A DNA stretch of 64,000 bases from Rhizobiales bacterium 65-79. GTDB lineage: Bacteria > Pseudomonadota > Alphaproteobacteria > Rhizobiales > Rhizobiaceae. Position 1 is the stretch's first letter. Each line of letters opens with the position of its first letter. The DNA is taken from NCBI GenBank assembly GCA_001896885.1, contig MKRJ01000017.1:53523-117522 (forward strand), given 5' to 3'. Positions 36,192 through 45,413 of this stretch are shown in pieces. Position numbers and translations under genes: made by a program. The notes beneath the pieces are model-generated. The model saw nothing but the letters and a program-made list of their open reading frames with translations, was not told the DNA's origin and searched no databases.

Positions 36192-37620
36192 AGAGGACCT
36201 CCCACCCGGATTTCGGCATCGGCTCGGCGGCTTCCAGGAAAGGCGGCACCGCCGAGGCGAAGCCGGCGCAGTCGAGCGAGCCGATCGCCAGCCTGCCATC
36301 CTCGATTTTCATGCGCACCCGGCCGCCGCGCTCCGCATAGAGGTCGGGGTGAGCCGCCAGATGCGCGCGCGCCTCCGCCTCCGGGCGTCCGCCGAAGCCG
36401 TCGATGAAATGATGCGCGTTGCGCTCGACATGGGTGAGGCCGAGCAGATTGACGAGGGCGAGATCCTGCTGGACGGAAAGGCCGGGCTCCGTCGTCAGGT
36501 CCTCGGCGGACATGAAATAGCGGCCGGGCGTCTCGTTGTTCCAGACTGCGCAGCGCGCGCGGTTGAGGATCGACTTATAGAAGCCCTTGCAGTTCTTGGA
36601 CGACACGCCGGCATAGCCGAGCTCGCGGGCGCGCGGGAAAGAGGAAAGCTCGCCGTCGGATTCATCGATGATGACCGGCGCGAACGCTGCGAGTGCTCCG
36701 ACCGGCCTCGCCATGGCCGCCGAACGCCGGATCGGCTGCTCGATATAGAGCGTCGAGGCGAAGAGCCGGGAGAGCTTCGGCCGCGCCCGCGCGTGCTCGA
36801 GAAAGGCCGCGGTGCTCTCGGCGTCGTCATATTGCTCGTTCCCGTCGAGCGTGACGAAATAGGGCTCGCTTCGCTGGTCCAGCACCGCGGCGATCTTCTC
36901 CAGCCGCTCGATGTCCGCCTCCGCGTCGCCGCCGACCTTCAGCTTGAAGTAGTTGTTGCCATAGGCGGAGATGACTTCCTCCAGGGTTTCCGGCAGGCCG
37001 TCGCCGATGCGTTCCTTCTGGTCCGCGCGCGTGATCGGGTCGACGAGGCCCACCGTGTGTCGGACGTCGATGGCGGATGCGGGCGAAAGGCCGCAGAGGA
37101 AGCGGCCGAAGTCGAAACCGGCGAGTTCCGGCGCGATCCGGTGCGGCGCGATGCCGGCCAGATTGGCGCGCATCGCGGCATAGAACGACACGCCTTCCAG
37201 CCGGCAGAGCGCGTCGAGCACCGCGCGGTCGAGCAAGGCCGGACCGTAGCTCGCGATGAGCGGGTTGAGGCCAAGCTTTTCGCAAATCGCCATCTGATGT
37301 TCATAGCCGTCCGCGAACAGGCCGAAAGCGGTCGAAGGCGAGGCGGCGCAATATGTTGCGGTCGCCATCTCCAGCGACTTGCGAAGCTGGTGGTGGTTCT
37401 GCGCGTCGGTGAGCGCCAAATTCTTGTCGAACCATTTGGCGCCGAGAGCCTCGGCGGCGTAGCCGCTCCCCTCGCGCCCGTCGGCAAGCCGGATGCGGGC
37501 TTCGACGATCGCCTGTCGCGCATGCGTGGCGGTGGTGACGCCGAAGCGGAACGGCATGCGCATCTTCGTCGGCCGCTCATAGGCCGAAACGCCGACGACC
37601 TTGACAGCCGGAGCGCTCAC
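36175..37620 (-). CDS. Large enolase-superfamily protein (481 aa)
   Basis: Enolase-superfamily barrel with FKLKVGGDAEADIERLEKIA (KxK), TLDGNEQYDD, TLYIEQPI and IIDESDGE as metal-ligand and active-site strands. It is about 100 residues longer than typical MR/MLE enzymes, with extra sequence in the capping domain and a long C-terminal part (HVERNAHHFIDGFGG). The start is GTG at 37620, whose GTGA overlaps the ATPase stop. The exact reaction is unknown; it is one of three enolase-superfamily genes in the window and one of two in this operon. Confidence 0.8.
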   Translation of the reverse strand: MSAPAVKVVGVSAYERPTKMRMPFRFGVTTATHARQAIVEARIRLADGREGSGYAAEALGAKWFDKNLALTDAQNHHQLRKSLEMATATYCAASPSTAFGLFADGYEHQMAICEKLGLNPLIASYGPALLDRAVLDALCRLEGVSFYAAMRANLAGIAPHRIAPELAGFDFGRFLCGLSPASAIDVRHTVGLVDPITRADQKERIGDGLPETLEEVISAYGNNYFKLKVGGDAEADIERLEKIAAVLDQRSEPYFVTLDGNEQYDDAESTAAFLEHARARPKLSRLFASTLYIEQPIRRSAAMARPVGALAAFAPVIIDESDGELSSFPRARELGYAGVSSKNCKGFYKSILNRARCAVWNNETPGRYFMSAEDLTTEPGLSVQQDLALVNLLGLTHVERNAHHFIDGFGGRPEAEARAHLAAHPDLYAERGGRVRMKIEDGRLAIGSLDCAGFASAVPPFLEAAEPMPKSGWEVLYDRGL

Positions 37621-38468
37621 GCCGGCGCCCGGCGCCCGGCCATGGCGGGCGTGTTGGATTGCCTGCCGGTCAGGAGATCGTAGATGTCGAGCGAATATTG
37701 CCCGAATTCGGCCGTAGCGCGCGTCTCGACGGTGCGCGGCCTCGGAAGGGCGACATCGAAGATGCCGGCGATACGGCCGGGCCGCGGCGACATGACGACG
37801 ATGCGGTCGGACAGGAAAACCGCCTCGGGTATGGAATGGGTGACGAAAAGGATGGTCTTGCGCTCGCCCGCGCCGGCGCCGGCCTCGCCCCAGACGCGCA
37901 GCAGTTCGAGATTCATCTCGTCGCGGGTCATGGCGTCGAGCGCGCCGAAGGGCTCGTCCATGAGAAGCAGCGGCGGGTCGAGAAGCAGCGCGCGGCAGAG
38001 CGACACGCGCTGCTGCATGCCGCCGGAAAGCTCGCTCGGCCGCTTGCCGGCGAAATCCTCCAGGCCCGTCAGCTTGAGGAGTTCGTGCGCCCGCTCGCGA
38101 TAGCGGGCGGGGCGCAGGCCGGCGAGTTCCGCCGGGAGGAGCACGTTGTCGAGCACGGTGCGCCATTTGAGCAGCACCGCCGCCTGGAAGACCATGCCGA
38201 CCTTCGGGATCGGCCGGACCACCGGCGCGCCGTCGACGACGACGCTGCCGGAGGTCATCGGCCGCAACCCGGCGACGACGCGCAGCAAGGTCGACTTCCC
38301 GCAGCCGCTCGGGCCGACGAGCGAGACGAACTCGCCCTCCCGCACGGAAAGCGTGATGTCGCGCAGAGCCTCGACCGGGCCGCTGCCGGTCTCATAGGTC
38401 ATGCCGACCCGGTCGAGCTCTATCGACTGCCTTGCCAAGCGCATGTCCATTTTCGCCCTGCCGGTCAT
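37617..38468 (-). CDS. NitT/TauT-type ABC ATP-binding protein
   Basis: 283 residues. Walker A GPSGCGKSTL, Q-loop VGMVFQAAVLLKWRT, signature LSGGMQQRVSLCRAL, Walker B LLLMDEPFGALD, H-loop FVTHSIPEAV. The ATG overlaps the SBP stop (ATGA) and its own stop overlaps the next gene's GTG. The Q-loop has FQAAVLLKW instead of the common FQ.xxLLPW, as in other members of this subfamily. Confidence 0.94.
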   Translation of the reverse strand: MTGRAKMDMRLARQSIELDRVGMTYETGSGPVEALRDITLSVREGEFVSLVGPSGCGKSTLLRVVAGLRPMTSGSVVVDGAPVVRPIPKVGMVFQAAVLLKWRTVLDNVLLPAELAGLRPARYRERAHELLKLTGLEDFAGKRPSELSGGMQQRVSLCRALLLDPPLLLMDEPFGALDAMTRDEMNLELLRVWGEAGAGAGERKTILFVTHSIPEAVFLSDRIVVMSPRPGRIAGIFDVALPRPRTVETRATAEFGQYSLDIYDLLTGRQSNTPAMAGRRAPA

Positions 38469-39460
38469 TGCACCTGCATCGGCATCTCGACCTTGGGCAG
38501 GAACTCGGTGGTGTAGATGTCCTTGCAATCCACCTTCTTCGGCAGGCCCATATAGGTGTTCACCAGATCGACCGAGCTGCACATCTTCTTCTCGTCGATC
38601 CAGCCGATCCCGTGATCCTTGTAGCGCTGGGTCGCCATCAGATCGAGGCCGAGCTTCATGTTGGCGCGGATGAGATCGACGTCGATCTCGGGCACGCGCT
38701 TCTTGAAGATCTTCAGCGCCGCTTCGGGATCCTGCATCACGTCGTGCCAGCCCATGTAAGCGGCTTCGAGGAACTTCTTCAGCACCTCGGGCCGCTCCTT
38801 CATGGTCTTCTCGCTCGCCATGATCGACATCGAATACATGTCGAAGCCGAAATTCGACCAGGGCATCATGACGACATTGCCCTTGCCCATCGGCTTTTCG
38901 TAGAGCGGCAGGCCAGTGGTGTAGTCGGCGACGGCATCGACCCGCTTCTCGGCCAGCGCCGCGATCTTGGCCGCCGGCTCGATATTGACCCAGGTGACCT
39001 TGCTCGTATCGATGTCGTTCGCCTTGGCGAAGGCCGGCCAGACCTGGCGCTGGCCGTCTCCGGGAGGCGCGCCGAGCGTCTTGCCCTCGAGGTCCTTCGG
39101 CTTCCTGACCGGCTTGTCGATGGAGCTGAAGACGTTGAGCGGGGTCTTGTCGAAGACCATGCCGACGACCTTGATGGTGGTGCCGCGCGCATGCGAGGCG
39201 ATGACGACGGCGCTGTCGGCGAGGCCGGCGTCGGCGCGGCCGCTGTCGACCTTGGCGATGGAGTCTCCGGAGCCCTTGGAGCTTTCCAGCGTCACATCGA
39301 GGCCGCGATCGGCGAAATAGCCCTTGTCGAGCGCCACCCAGTAGGCGGCATGGTCGCCCACGGGGAACCAGTTCAGCGCGAAGGTGAATTTTTCCGCGGC
39401 AAGCGCCGGGCTGGCAAGCAGCGCGGCCATCGCGGCAAGCGTCAGGACCTTTCTAAACAT
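38465..39460 (-). CDS. ABC substrate-binding protein, NMT1/THI5-like
   Basis: 331 residues with a Sec signal peptide (FRKVLTLAAMAALLASPALA). FTFALNWFPVGDHAAYWVAL, VDSGRADAGLADSAVVIASH and GAPPGDGQRQVWPAF place it in the NMT1/THI5 (ThiY, RibY, SsuA) group. These proteins bind pyrimidines, riboflavin precursors, aromatic acids or sulfonates. GGGAGGAAGG precedes the ATG. No TPP or FMN riboswitch is seen, and the operon partners are catabolic, so a thiamine role is unlikely. Confidence 0.88.
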   Translation of the reverse strand: MFRKVLTLAAMAALLASPALAAEKFTFALNWFPVGDHAAYWVALDKGYFADRGLDVTLESSKGSGDSIAKVDSGRADAGLADSAVVIASHARGTTIKVVGMVFDKTPLNVFSSIDKPVRKPKDLEGKTLGAPPGDGQRQVWPAFAKANDIDTSKVTWVNIEPAAKIAALAEKRVDAVADYTTGLPLYEKPMGKGNVVMMPWSNFGFDMYSMSIMASEKTMKERPEVLKKFLEAAYMGWHDVMQDPEAALKIFKKRVPEIDVDLIRANMKLGLDLMATQRYKDHGIGWIDEKKMCSSVDLVNTYMGLPKKVDCKDIYTTEFLPKVEMPMQVQ

Positions 39461-39479
39461 ATTCCTTCCTCCCTTGGTT

Positions 39480-40250
39480 TCATTGCTCCCGGCCCTCCGC
39501 CCAGGGCGCAAGCACCCGGGACAGGACCGCCACGGCTCCGAAAAGGACGAGGCCGAGGATCGAAATCCAGATCAGCGCGCCGAAGGCGAGCGGCGTGTTC
39601 ATGCTGCTCTGGCTGGTGATGATGACGTAGCCCAGCCCGTTTTGGGAGGCGACGAATTCGCCGACGATGGCGCCGACGACGGCGGCCGTCGCGGTCACCT
39701 TGAGCGCGCTCAATATGTAGGGATAGGCGTTCGGGATGCGGATCTTGGCGAATACCTTCCATTTCGGCGCATTGAAGACGCGGCCGAGATCGACCATGTC
39801 GTCATCGATCTGCGAGAGGCCGACCGCGGTGTTGATGACCACCGGGAAAAAGCCGATCAGCGCCCCGATCATCATGTTGGGCACGATGCCGTAGCCGAGC
39901 CAGAGCAGGAAGAGCGGCGCCACCGCCACTTTCGGCAGCGTGTTGACGAAGACCAGGAACGGCATCAGCGCCCGGCCGAGCACGGAGGACCATGCGATCA
40001 GCGTGCCGAGGAGAACGCCGGACACCGCCGCGATGATAAATGCGCCGAAGATCGCCAGGCCGGTGACCCATATATGCCCGGCCCAGTTGATCTCGCCGGA
40101 GAACATCGCTTCCAGAACGGTCGCCGGTCCCGGAAGCAAATATTCGCGTACGCCGAAGACGGTCGTCGCCAGTTCCCAGACAACGATGAGGCCGGCGAAG
40201 AGCAGGATCGCCGGCAAGGTCTCGAGAAATTTCCTGCCGAGCTTCTTCAT
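39480..40250 (-). CDS. NitT/TauT-type ABC permease
   Basis: 256-residue SsuC-like permease with six helices. The markers are MPFLVFVNTLPKVAVAPLFL, GRVFNAPKWKVFAKIRIPNA (coupling loop) and VVGAIVGEFVASQNGLGYVI. Its ATG overlaps the stop of the MLE-type gene (ATGA). It follows the order permease-SBP-ATPase, the reverse of the 22-28 kb system's permease-ATPase-SBP. Confidence 0.93.
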   Translation of the reverse strand: MKKLGRKFLETLPAILLFAGLIVVWELATTVFGVREYLLPGPATVLEAMFSGEINWAGHIWVTGLAIFGAFIIAAVSGVLLGTLIAWSSVLGRALMPFLVFVNTLPKVAVAPLFLLWLGYGIVPNMMIGALIGFFPVVINTAVGLSQIDDDMVDLGRVFNAPKWKVFAKIRIPNAYPYILSALKVTATAAVVGAIVGEFVASQNGLGYVIITSQSSMNTPLAFGALIWISILGLVLFGAVAVLSRVLAPWAEGREQ

Positions 40251-41377
40251 AGGCTGACCCTCACCGCATTGGCGCGGATCCACTTTTCGTCGACCTCCAC
40301 GCCGAGACCCGGGCCTTCGGGCAGTTCGACGCTGCCGCCCCCCTGCCAGACGCGGCGGGCGAGGAACGGCGTCTCGATATATTGCGGCCCGTTCAGCTGC
40401 AGCGGGTTGATGTCAAACGCCGCCGCCAGATGCAGCCCGGCGGCAAGGCCGAGATCCGTCTCGGTCAGGCCGGAGAGCGACAGGCCGATACCGGCCGCCT
40501 CGGCGGTTTCGCAGAGCCGCCGCGAATGATGGAAGCCGGCATTGCGCTGCACCTTGGCGACGGCCACGCCGATCGCATCGGCGCGCACATATTCGATCAG
40601 GTCGGGAACGGAGCGCAAGGTCTCGTCGATGCCGATCTCCACCGGGCTCTCGGCGACGAGGCGGCGATAGCCGAAGAGGTTTAGGCCATCGAGCGGCTGC
40701 TCGAAGAGCGTGACGCCGGAGCCGGCGAAGCGGCGCGACTGACGCAGGGCGGAGGCCAGCCGATAGCCGCGATTGGCGTCTACCTGGAGCGCATGATCGC
40801 CGATCGCCTTGCGCGTCGCCTCGACCAGCGCGGCGTCTCCCCTCTCCCCATGCATGCCGATCTTCACGTCGAAGACGGTGTAGCCGGCATCGATCCCTTC
40901 GCGCGCCTGCTTCGTCGCATCGGCCGGATCGGCCACCGAGACCATCCAGGAAAGGTCGAAGCGCGTGCGCCGGCGCCCGCCGAGAAGCGCGCAGACCGAC
41001 AGGCCGAGAGCATGGCCGAGCGCATCGTGGGCGGCCACGTCGATCGCCGATTTGGCGAGCGGCGAGCCGATCGTGCCGCCGGGCGCGATCGCCCGCTCCA
41101 TGGCATGGTGGAGCGCATCGAAGTCCCAGAGATCGAGGCCGATGACGGCCGGCGCGAGGTATTTCAGGATGGTGGAGACGATCGTCTCCGTCGTCTCGTA
41201 GGTCCAGCGCGGGGTCGGCGTCGCCTCGCCCCAGCCGACATGGCCGCCTTCCGCCTCCAGCCGCACGAGGACGCGCGGCGAGGGCGTGCCCGGCCGCCCG
41301 GCCACCCCGCCGGCGAGCACGAAGGCCGTCCGGAACGGGAACTCGATCACGAAGGTCTCGATGGCGGCGATCTTCAT
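40247..41377 (-). CDS. Enolase-superfamily enzyme, muconate-lactonizing-like
   Basis: 376 residues. The pattern YTVFDVKIG, LQVDANRGY, TLFEQPLDG, IGIDETLR and VAVAKVQRNAG gives the KxK-D-E-D-K arrangement of the MLE subgroup, with Lys residues on both sides of the active site. The N-terminal capping domain starts MKIAAIETFVIEFPF, so the ATG is secure. It begins four bases after the DapA-family gene. Likely a racemase, epimerase or cycloisomerase. Confidence 0.88.
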   Translation of the reverse strand: MKIAAIETFVIEFPFRTAFVLAGGVAGRPGTPSPRVLVRLEAEGGHVGWGEATPTPRWTYETTETIVSTILKYLAPAVIGLDLWDFDALHHAMERAIAPGGTIGSPLAKSAIDVAAHDALGHALGLSVCALLGGRRRTRFDLSWMVSVADPADATKQAREGIDAGYTVFDVKIGMHGERGDAALVEATRKAIGDHALQVDANRGYRLASALRQSRRFAGSGVTLFEQPLDGLNLFGYRRLVAESPVEIGIDETLRSVPDLIEYVRADAIGVAVAKVQRNAGFHHSRRLCETAEAAGIGLSLSGLTETDLGLAAGLHLAAAFDINPLQLNGPQYIETPFLARRVWQGGGSVELPEGPGLGVEVDEKWIRANAVRVSL

Positions 41378-41381
41378 GGCG

Positions 41382-42428
41382 TCAGCCCAGCCAGCGTTCG
41401 CGGTTCGCCGCGACGAAGGCGTCGTCGGAGAGATCGGCGTGTTCCCGGCAGACGCGATCTATCGCTTCTCCCTGCCCCGGGCTCAGGCCCTCGTTCGGGT
41501 CGAGGCACCATATGCCTTCGAGCAGGCCCTGCCGGCGCAGCACCTCATGGCAGCCGGCGATGCAGCCGTGGAAATTGTTGGCGACATCGAAGAAGGCGCT
41601 GTTGCAGTCGGTCACGCGGCTGTCGAGCGCCAGGAGGTCGGCGGTCACCGCGCCTTGAGCCGCGGCCTTGCGGCAGCGCCGGTAGAGTTCGATCGCCTTC
41701 TTCGTCCATACCGACCAGTGGCCGAGGAGGCCACCGACGAAGCGCACCGTCACCGGCCGCGCCTCGCGCATGGCGACGCAGGGGGTGACGAGATCGAGCA
41801 CGATATGGTCGTCATTGCCGGTGTAGAGCGCGATGCGCTCCTCGGCGCCCGCTTCCACGATCCCGCGCACCACGTCGAGCGTACGGTAGCGGTTGAAGGG
41901 CGCGACCTTGATCGCGACGACGTTCTCGATCGCGGCGAAGCGGGTCCAGAACTCCGCATCGAGCTCCAGCCCGCCGACGGCCGGCTGGAGATAGAAGCCG
42001 GTAAGCGGGATTTCACGCGCCACCGCCTCGCAATGCTCGATCAGCGCATCCGCATCGCGGCCCTTCATGGCGGCGAGGCTGAGCAGCCCGGCATCGTAGC
42101 CGAGCCTCGCCGCCGTCTTCGCCTCGGCGACTGCCTGTGGGGTCGGTCCGGCGAGCCCGGCGACCATGGCGAGCGGACGATCGGTCCAGTCGCTTGCCGC
42201 CTCGGCGGCAAGCGCCAGCACCTCGTCGTAAAGGCCCGCCTCGCGGATGGCGAACTGCGTCGTGTGGACGCCCACCGCGAGCCCTCCGGCACCGGCGTCG
42301 ATATAGTAACGCGAGAGCGCGCGCTGCCTGCGCCGGTCGAGCTTGCGGCCGGGGTCGAGCGCCAGCGGGTGGGCCGGAATCACGGTTCCGGCCTTCAGGA
42401 TCGCAAGGGATTGCGCCCGTTCCGCCAT
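41382..42428 (-). CDS. Dihydrodipicolinate synthase-family aldolase/lyase
   Basis: 348-residue DapA-like TIM barrel. The Schiff-base lysine is probably in NVVAIKVAPFNRYRTLDV, and LYTGNDDHIVLDLV is the following strand. It is longer than DapA (about 290) and lacks its exact GTTGE motif (here VGVHTTQFAIRE), so it is not a lysine-biosynthesis enzyme. Members of this subgroup usually act as lyases or aldolases on keto-acids from sugar-acid degradation. Its ATG overlaps the GNAT stop by one base. Confidence 0.82.
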   Translation of the reverse strand: MAERAQSLAILKAGTVIPAHPLALDPGRKLDRRRQRALSRYYIDAGAGGLAVGVHTTQFAIREAGLYDEVLALAAEAASDWTDRPLAMVAGLAGPTPQAVAEAKTAARLGYDAGLLSLAAMKGRDADALIEHCEAVAREIPLTGFYLQPAVGGLELDAEFWTRFAAIENVVAIKVAPFNRYRTLDVVRGIVEAGAEERIALYTGNDDHIVLDLVTPCVAMREARPVTVRFVGGLLGHWSVWTKKAIELYRRCRKAAAQGAVTADLLALDSRVTDCNSAFFDVANNFHGCIAGCHEVLRRQGLLEGIWCLDPNEGLSPGQGEAIDRVCREHADLSDDAFVAANRERWLG

Positions 42429-43276
42429 CAGCCGAACTCCGGTCCGGCGCTGGCGAAGAGCCTGTCGGTCGCGCCGAAGGGCTTGGAACGGCCGAAGGCC
42501 ATGCGCGAAAAGCCGCGCTGGCGCGTGAAGCCGCGCGCGGCAAGCCAGTCGCCGATACCTTTGTGCAGGACGGGAATGTCGATGAAAACGGCGCCGGAGA
42601 CGGCGCCCAGGGCCGCGCCGAGGAGTCCTTGCGCTTCGGTGGGCGATCCGGCCACGAGCGGGCCGAGTTGACAGGCGCGGCGGCCGCGCCTGACGATGAC
42701 GAAGCCCGAGCGGCCGCCGCCCAGAAAGGCGTGGCTGCCGGCGCGGCCGAGAAAATCGGCGATGACGGCGCGCCTCGGCGCGCCTGCCGCCGCGCCGTCC
42801 AGCGCGGCGATGGTCGCCGCGTCTTCAGGCATGGCGCGCACTATCCCCTCCGCCGGCGGCACAGCGGCGGCTTCGGCCTCGCCCTGCCAGCGCTCCAGCC
42901 CGAAAAGGGTGCGGAATCCCTGCCGGCCATAGACCGCCTCGCCAGCGGGCGTGGCGTCGAGAACGGGGATCAGGCCAAGCCGGCCGATGCGTTCGACGCA
43001 GAGATCGACAAGCCTTGTCGCGATCCCTTCGCGTCGCCTGGTCCGCGTAACCAGAACCATGGCGATGTAGGCCAACTCCCGCTCATAAGGCAGGACGGCG
43101 GCGCTCCCCACTAGCCCTCCGTCGCCATCGCGCACGCCGAAGCTGCGGCCTTCCTCGATGAAAAGCCGCCAGTCGTCCGCGTTCTGGTTCCAGCCCGCTT
43201 CGTCGGAAAGCCGCAGGCACGCATCGATGTCGCGCGCTTCCAGTTCGGAAATGGCCAGAAGCTCAGAAGTCGCCAT
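42428..43276 (-). CDS. GNAT-family N-acetyltransferase, two-domain
   Basis: 282 residues. The N-terminal GNAT domain has the acetyl-CoA loop in [18 protein letters not shown] and VYGRQGFRT. The C-terminal region ([60 protein letters not shown]) resembles the second domain of YitH-like proteins. Start at 43276, overlapping the epimerase gene by 14 bases. Might acylate a pathway intermediate; the substrate is unknown. Confidence 0.85.
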   Translation of the reverse strand: MATSELLAISELEARDIDACLRLSDEAGWNQNADDWRLFIEEGRSFGVRDGDGGLVGSAAVLPYERELAYIAMVLVTRTRRREGIATRLVDLCVERIGRLGLIPVLDATPAGEAVYGRQGFRTLFGLERWQGEAEAAAVPPAEGIVRAMPEDAATIAALDGAAAGAPRRAVIADFLGRAGSHAFLGGGRSGFVIVRRGRRACQLGPLVAGSPTEAQGLLGAALGAVSGAVFIDIPVLHKGIGDWLAARGFTRQRGFSRMAFGRSKPFGATDRLFASAGPEFG

Positions 43277-44366
43277 CGCGGACCTCGTACTTCGTCGGCT
43301 TGTTGTGGCTCGGCCCGCCGCGCGCCACCCAGTCCGCCACCCAGTCGAGCATGGCGGCAAGCGGCACGGAGGGATAGCCGAAGAGCCTCGCCGCCTCGGC
43401 GCTGTTGGTCAGCCAGGCGGTGGCCGATTCCTGCCCGACGATCCTCGGCTCGACGCCGAGCCTGCGGCCGAATTCCTCCGCCAGCCAGCGCACCGAAAGC
43501 GTCTCCGGGCCGCTGACGTTGAGCGGCGTCGTCGGCGCCGTGCAATGAAGCAGGGTGCGAAGCGCCTGGGCGTTGGCGTCGCCCTGCCAGATGACGTTGA
43601 CATGCCCCATCAGGGCGACGTCGATGGGCGTGCCTTCCTTCACCCGGCTCGCGAGATCGTGCAGCACCCCGTAACGCAGGTCGATCGCGTAGTTCAGCCG
43701 GAACAGCCTGCCCGGCGTGCCGAAACGCGCGGAGAAATGCTCGAACATGCGCTCGCGCCCGAGGCAGGATTGCGCGTATTCGCCGCGCGGGCCGGGCGGG
43801 GTCGTTTCGAGCGCGCCCTGGCGGAGCACATCGACCAGCGGATAGATGTTGCCGGTGGAAAAGGCGACGATGCGCGATTCCCGGAAAGCCGACGCCACGA
43901 TCGCCGGCACATGCACGTTCATCGCCCAGGTCAGCGGCTGGTCCTGGCTGGCGCCGAACTTCCGCCCGGCCATGAAGACGACGTTCCTGGCGCGCGGCAG
44001 CGCCTTCACCTGATCCTCGTCGAGAAGATCGGCAGCGATGGTCTCGACGCCGAAGCCCTGGAGCCTTTCGCGCAATCCGGCTTCGCTGAAGCGGGCGACG
44101 CCGATGACGCGCTTTTCCGGCGCGGCGTTGCGGGCCATCCGCGCGAGCGTCGGCCCCATCTTGCCGGCGACGCCGAGAATGAGGATGTCGCCGTCGAGCG
44201 CCGCAAGATCGGAGACCAGCGCCTCGTCGGGCTCGGAAAGAAACGCCTCCAGATGCTCGACATCCCTGAAGGCGGCGGGCAATTCGCGACGGCCGGCATG
44301 GCCGGACGAGGTTCCGTGCCGGGTCCCGGCAGCCTCAACCGAACGTGCGCCCGAAGCCGATGCCAT
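43263..44366 (-). CDS. NAD-dependent epimerase/dehydratase family protein
   Basis: 367 residues. The dinucleotide-binding loop [20 protein letters not shown] is a variant of GxxGxx[34 protein letters not shown] and NVSGPET follow the extended SDR fold. The Tyr of the YxxxK motif is not obvious ([15 protein letters not shown]), so catalysis may differ. The ATG at 44366 has GGGAGGACA upstream and is preferred over 44381. First gene of the nine-gene operon, with the TetR-type palindrome 51 bases upstream. Confidence 0.82.
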   Translation of the reverse strand: MASASGARSVEAAGTRHGTSSGHAGRRELPAAFRDVEHLEAFLSEPDEALVSDLAALDGDILILGVAGKMGPTLARMARNAAPEKRVIGVARFSEAGLRERLQGFGVETIAADLLDEDQVKALPRARNVVFMAGRKFGASQDQPLTWAMNVHVPAIVASAFRESRIVAFSTGNIYPLVDVLRQGALETTPPGPRGEYAQSCLGRERMFEHFSARFGTPGRLFRLNYAIDLRYGVLHDLASRVKEGTPIDVALMGHVNVIWQGDANAQALRTLLHCTAPTTPLNVSGPETLSVRWLAEEFGRRLGVEPRIVGQESATAWLTNSAEAARLFGYPSVPLAAMLDWVADWVARGGPSHNKPTKYEVRDGDF

Positions 44367-44416
44367 GCGCTGTCCTCCCATGCTCCGGCAGGGAGGCTAG
44401 CGCGTCCGCGAACCGT

Positions 44417-44436
44417 TTTCAACCATTTGGTTGAAA
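44417..44436. promoter_or_regulatory. TetR-type operator 1
   Basis: TTTCAACCA-TT-TGGTTGAAA, a perfect 9-bp inverted repeat between the TIM-barrel gene stop (44447) and the nine-gene operon start (44366). Its 16-base core matches operator 2 (45377-45392) and its layout resembles the RutR consensus TTGACCA-N2-TGGTCAA. The TetR gene at 45414 is the obvious candidate regulator. Confidence 0.7.
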
Positions 44437-44446
44437 CCTTTTCAGA

Positions 44447-45322
44447 CTATCCTCCGACCGTCTTCGCCGCCTCGATCAGGGCACTCAGGCGGGCAAGCGC
44501 GGCGCGCGTCGAGGCGACCGAGGGAGAAAGATGCGGTTCGACCGCGATCATCCCGGAATAGAAGTCGGCGGCGAGCGCCGCGATCTGCCCGCGCCAGTCG
44601 ACATCGCCTTCGGCCAGCAATTCCCAACTTCCGTCGGGATAGCGCCTTGCATCCTTGAAATGGACGTTGCGCACATGGCGGCGCACCGCGGCATAGCCGT
44701 CTGGAAAAGGCACGTCGCCCTCGATCAGCGCGTTGGCCGGATCCCAGTTGATGCCGAGCGAGGGATGGCCGACGCGCTCGACCAGCGCCGCCGAGCGCGC
44801 GCCGGTATCCGCCCAGAAACCCTCTTCCGTCTCGATGAGCAGTTCGACCCCGGCGCCGGCCGCGGTCTCGGCGGCCCGCGCCAGCGTCTCGACCACGCCC
44901 GCCGGCGCGGGACCGGCAGCCCTGCCGCCCCGGCTGAAGCCGAAGGCGATCAGCGCCCTCGCGCCCAGTTCCGCCGCGAGTTCGATCGTCTCCGGCAGGA
45001 GGCGGTCGATGTGATCGTCGACCGTGGCACGAACGCTTTCCCAGGCTTCAAAACGGTCCCTGTCCATCCAGCCGAGATTGGAGCGCGCCGGTTCGCCATC
45101 GGGAAACGGACACTTGAAGAGGCCGGGAGACAGCGCGGTGATAGTGACTCCGAATTCCCGGACCGCGCGCACCAGGCGGCGGCGAAGGTGCGGCGCAAGG
45201 CGCGGAACGCGGGCGTCGAACACGCCGCGCAGTTCGAAATGGGAGACGCCCCATTCCAGGCCGAGTTCGAACGCCGTTTCCGGGTCGCCCGACAGTTCGT
45301 CCGTGACGATGGCTGGGATCAT
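44447..45322 (-). CDS. Sugar phosphate isomerase/epimerase family TIM barrel
   Basis: 291 residues of the AP-endonuclease-2/xylose-isomerase-like barrel family. MIPAIVTDELSGDPETAFEL, GVSHFELRGVFDARVPRL, ELLIETEEGFWADTG, LGINWDPANALIEGD and NVHFKDARRYPDG carry the metal ligands Glu, Asp, His and the second Glu. Likely a keto-sugar epimerase or 3-keto-glycoside enzyme. Its own palindrome (operator 2) is just upstream, so it may be separately controlled by TetR. Confidence 0.85.
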   Translation of the reverse strand: MIPAIVTDELSGDPETAFELGLEWGVSHFELRGVFDARVPRLAPHLRRRLVRAVREFGVTITALSPGLFKCPFPDGEPARSNLGWMDRDRFEAWESVRATVDDHIDRLLPETIELAAELGARALIAFGFSRGGRAAGPAPAGVVETLARAAETAAGAGVELLIETEEGFWADTGARSAALVERVGHPSLGINWDPANALIEGDVPFPDGYAAVRRHVRNVHFKDARRYPDGSWELLAEGDVDWRGQIAALAADFYSGMIAVEPHLSPSVASTRAALARLSALIEAAKTVGG

Positions 45323-45376
45323 GAAGGGCTCCTTCCGGTGGCGCGGAAAGAGTTTAGCCGGGTTCCCGGGCCCTAA

Positions 45377-45392
45377 TCAACCGAACGGTTGA
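45377..45392. promoter_or_regulatory. TetR-type operator 2
   Basis: TCAACCG-AA-CGGTTGA, a perfect 7-bp inverted repeat between the TetR gene stop (45414) and the TIM-barrel start (45322). It agrees with operator 1 at 12 of 16 core positions and in full arm geometry. Two sites of the same design beside one TetR gene make a local regulon very likely. Confidence 0.7.
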
Positions 45393-45413
45393 AACCGGCG
45401 AGCCCGTCTGGCC

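Noticed and set aside
38465..39460. Thiamine-precursor binding protein (ThiY) and a TPP riboswitch
   Set aside because: The fold is NMT1/THI5-like, but no THI-box-like leader was seen and all operon partners are catabolic enzymes.
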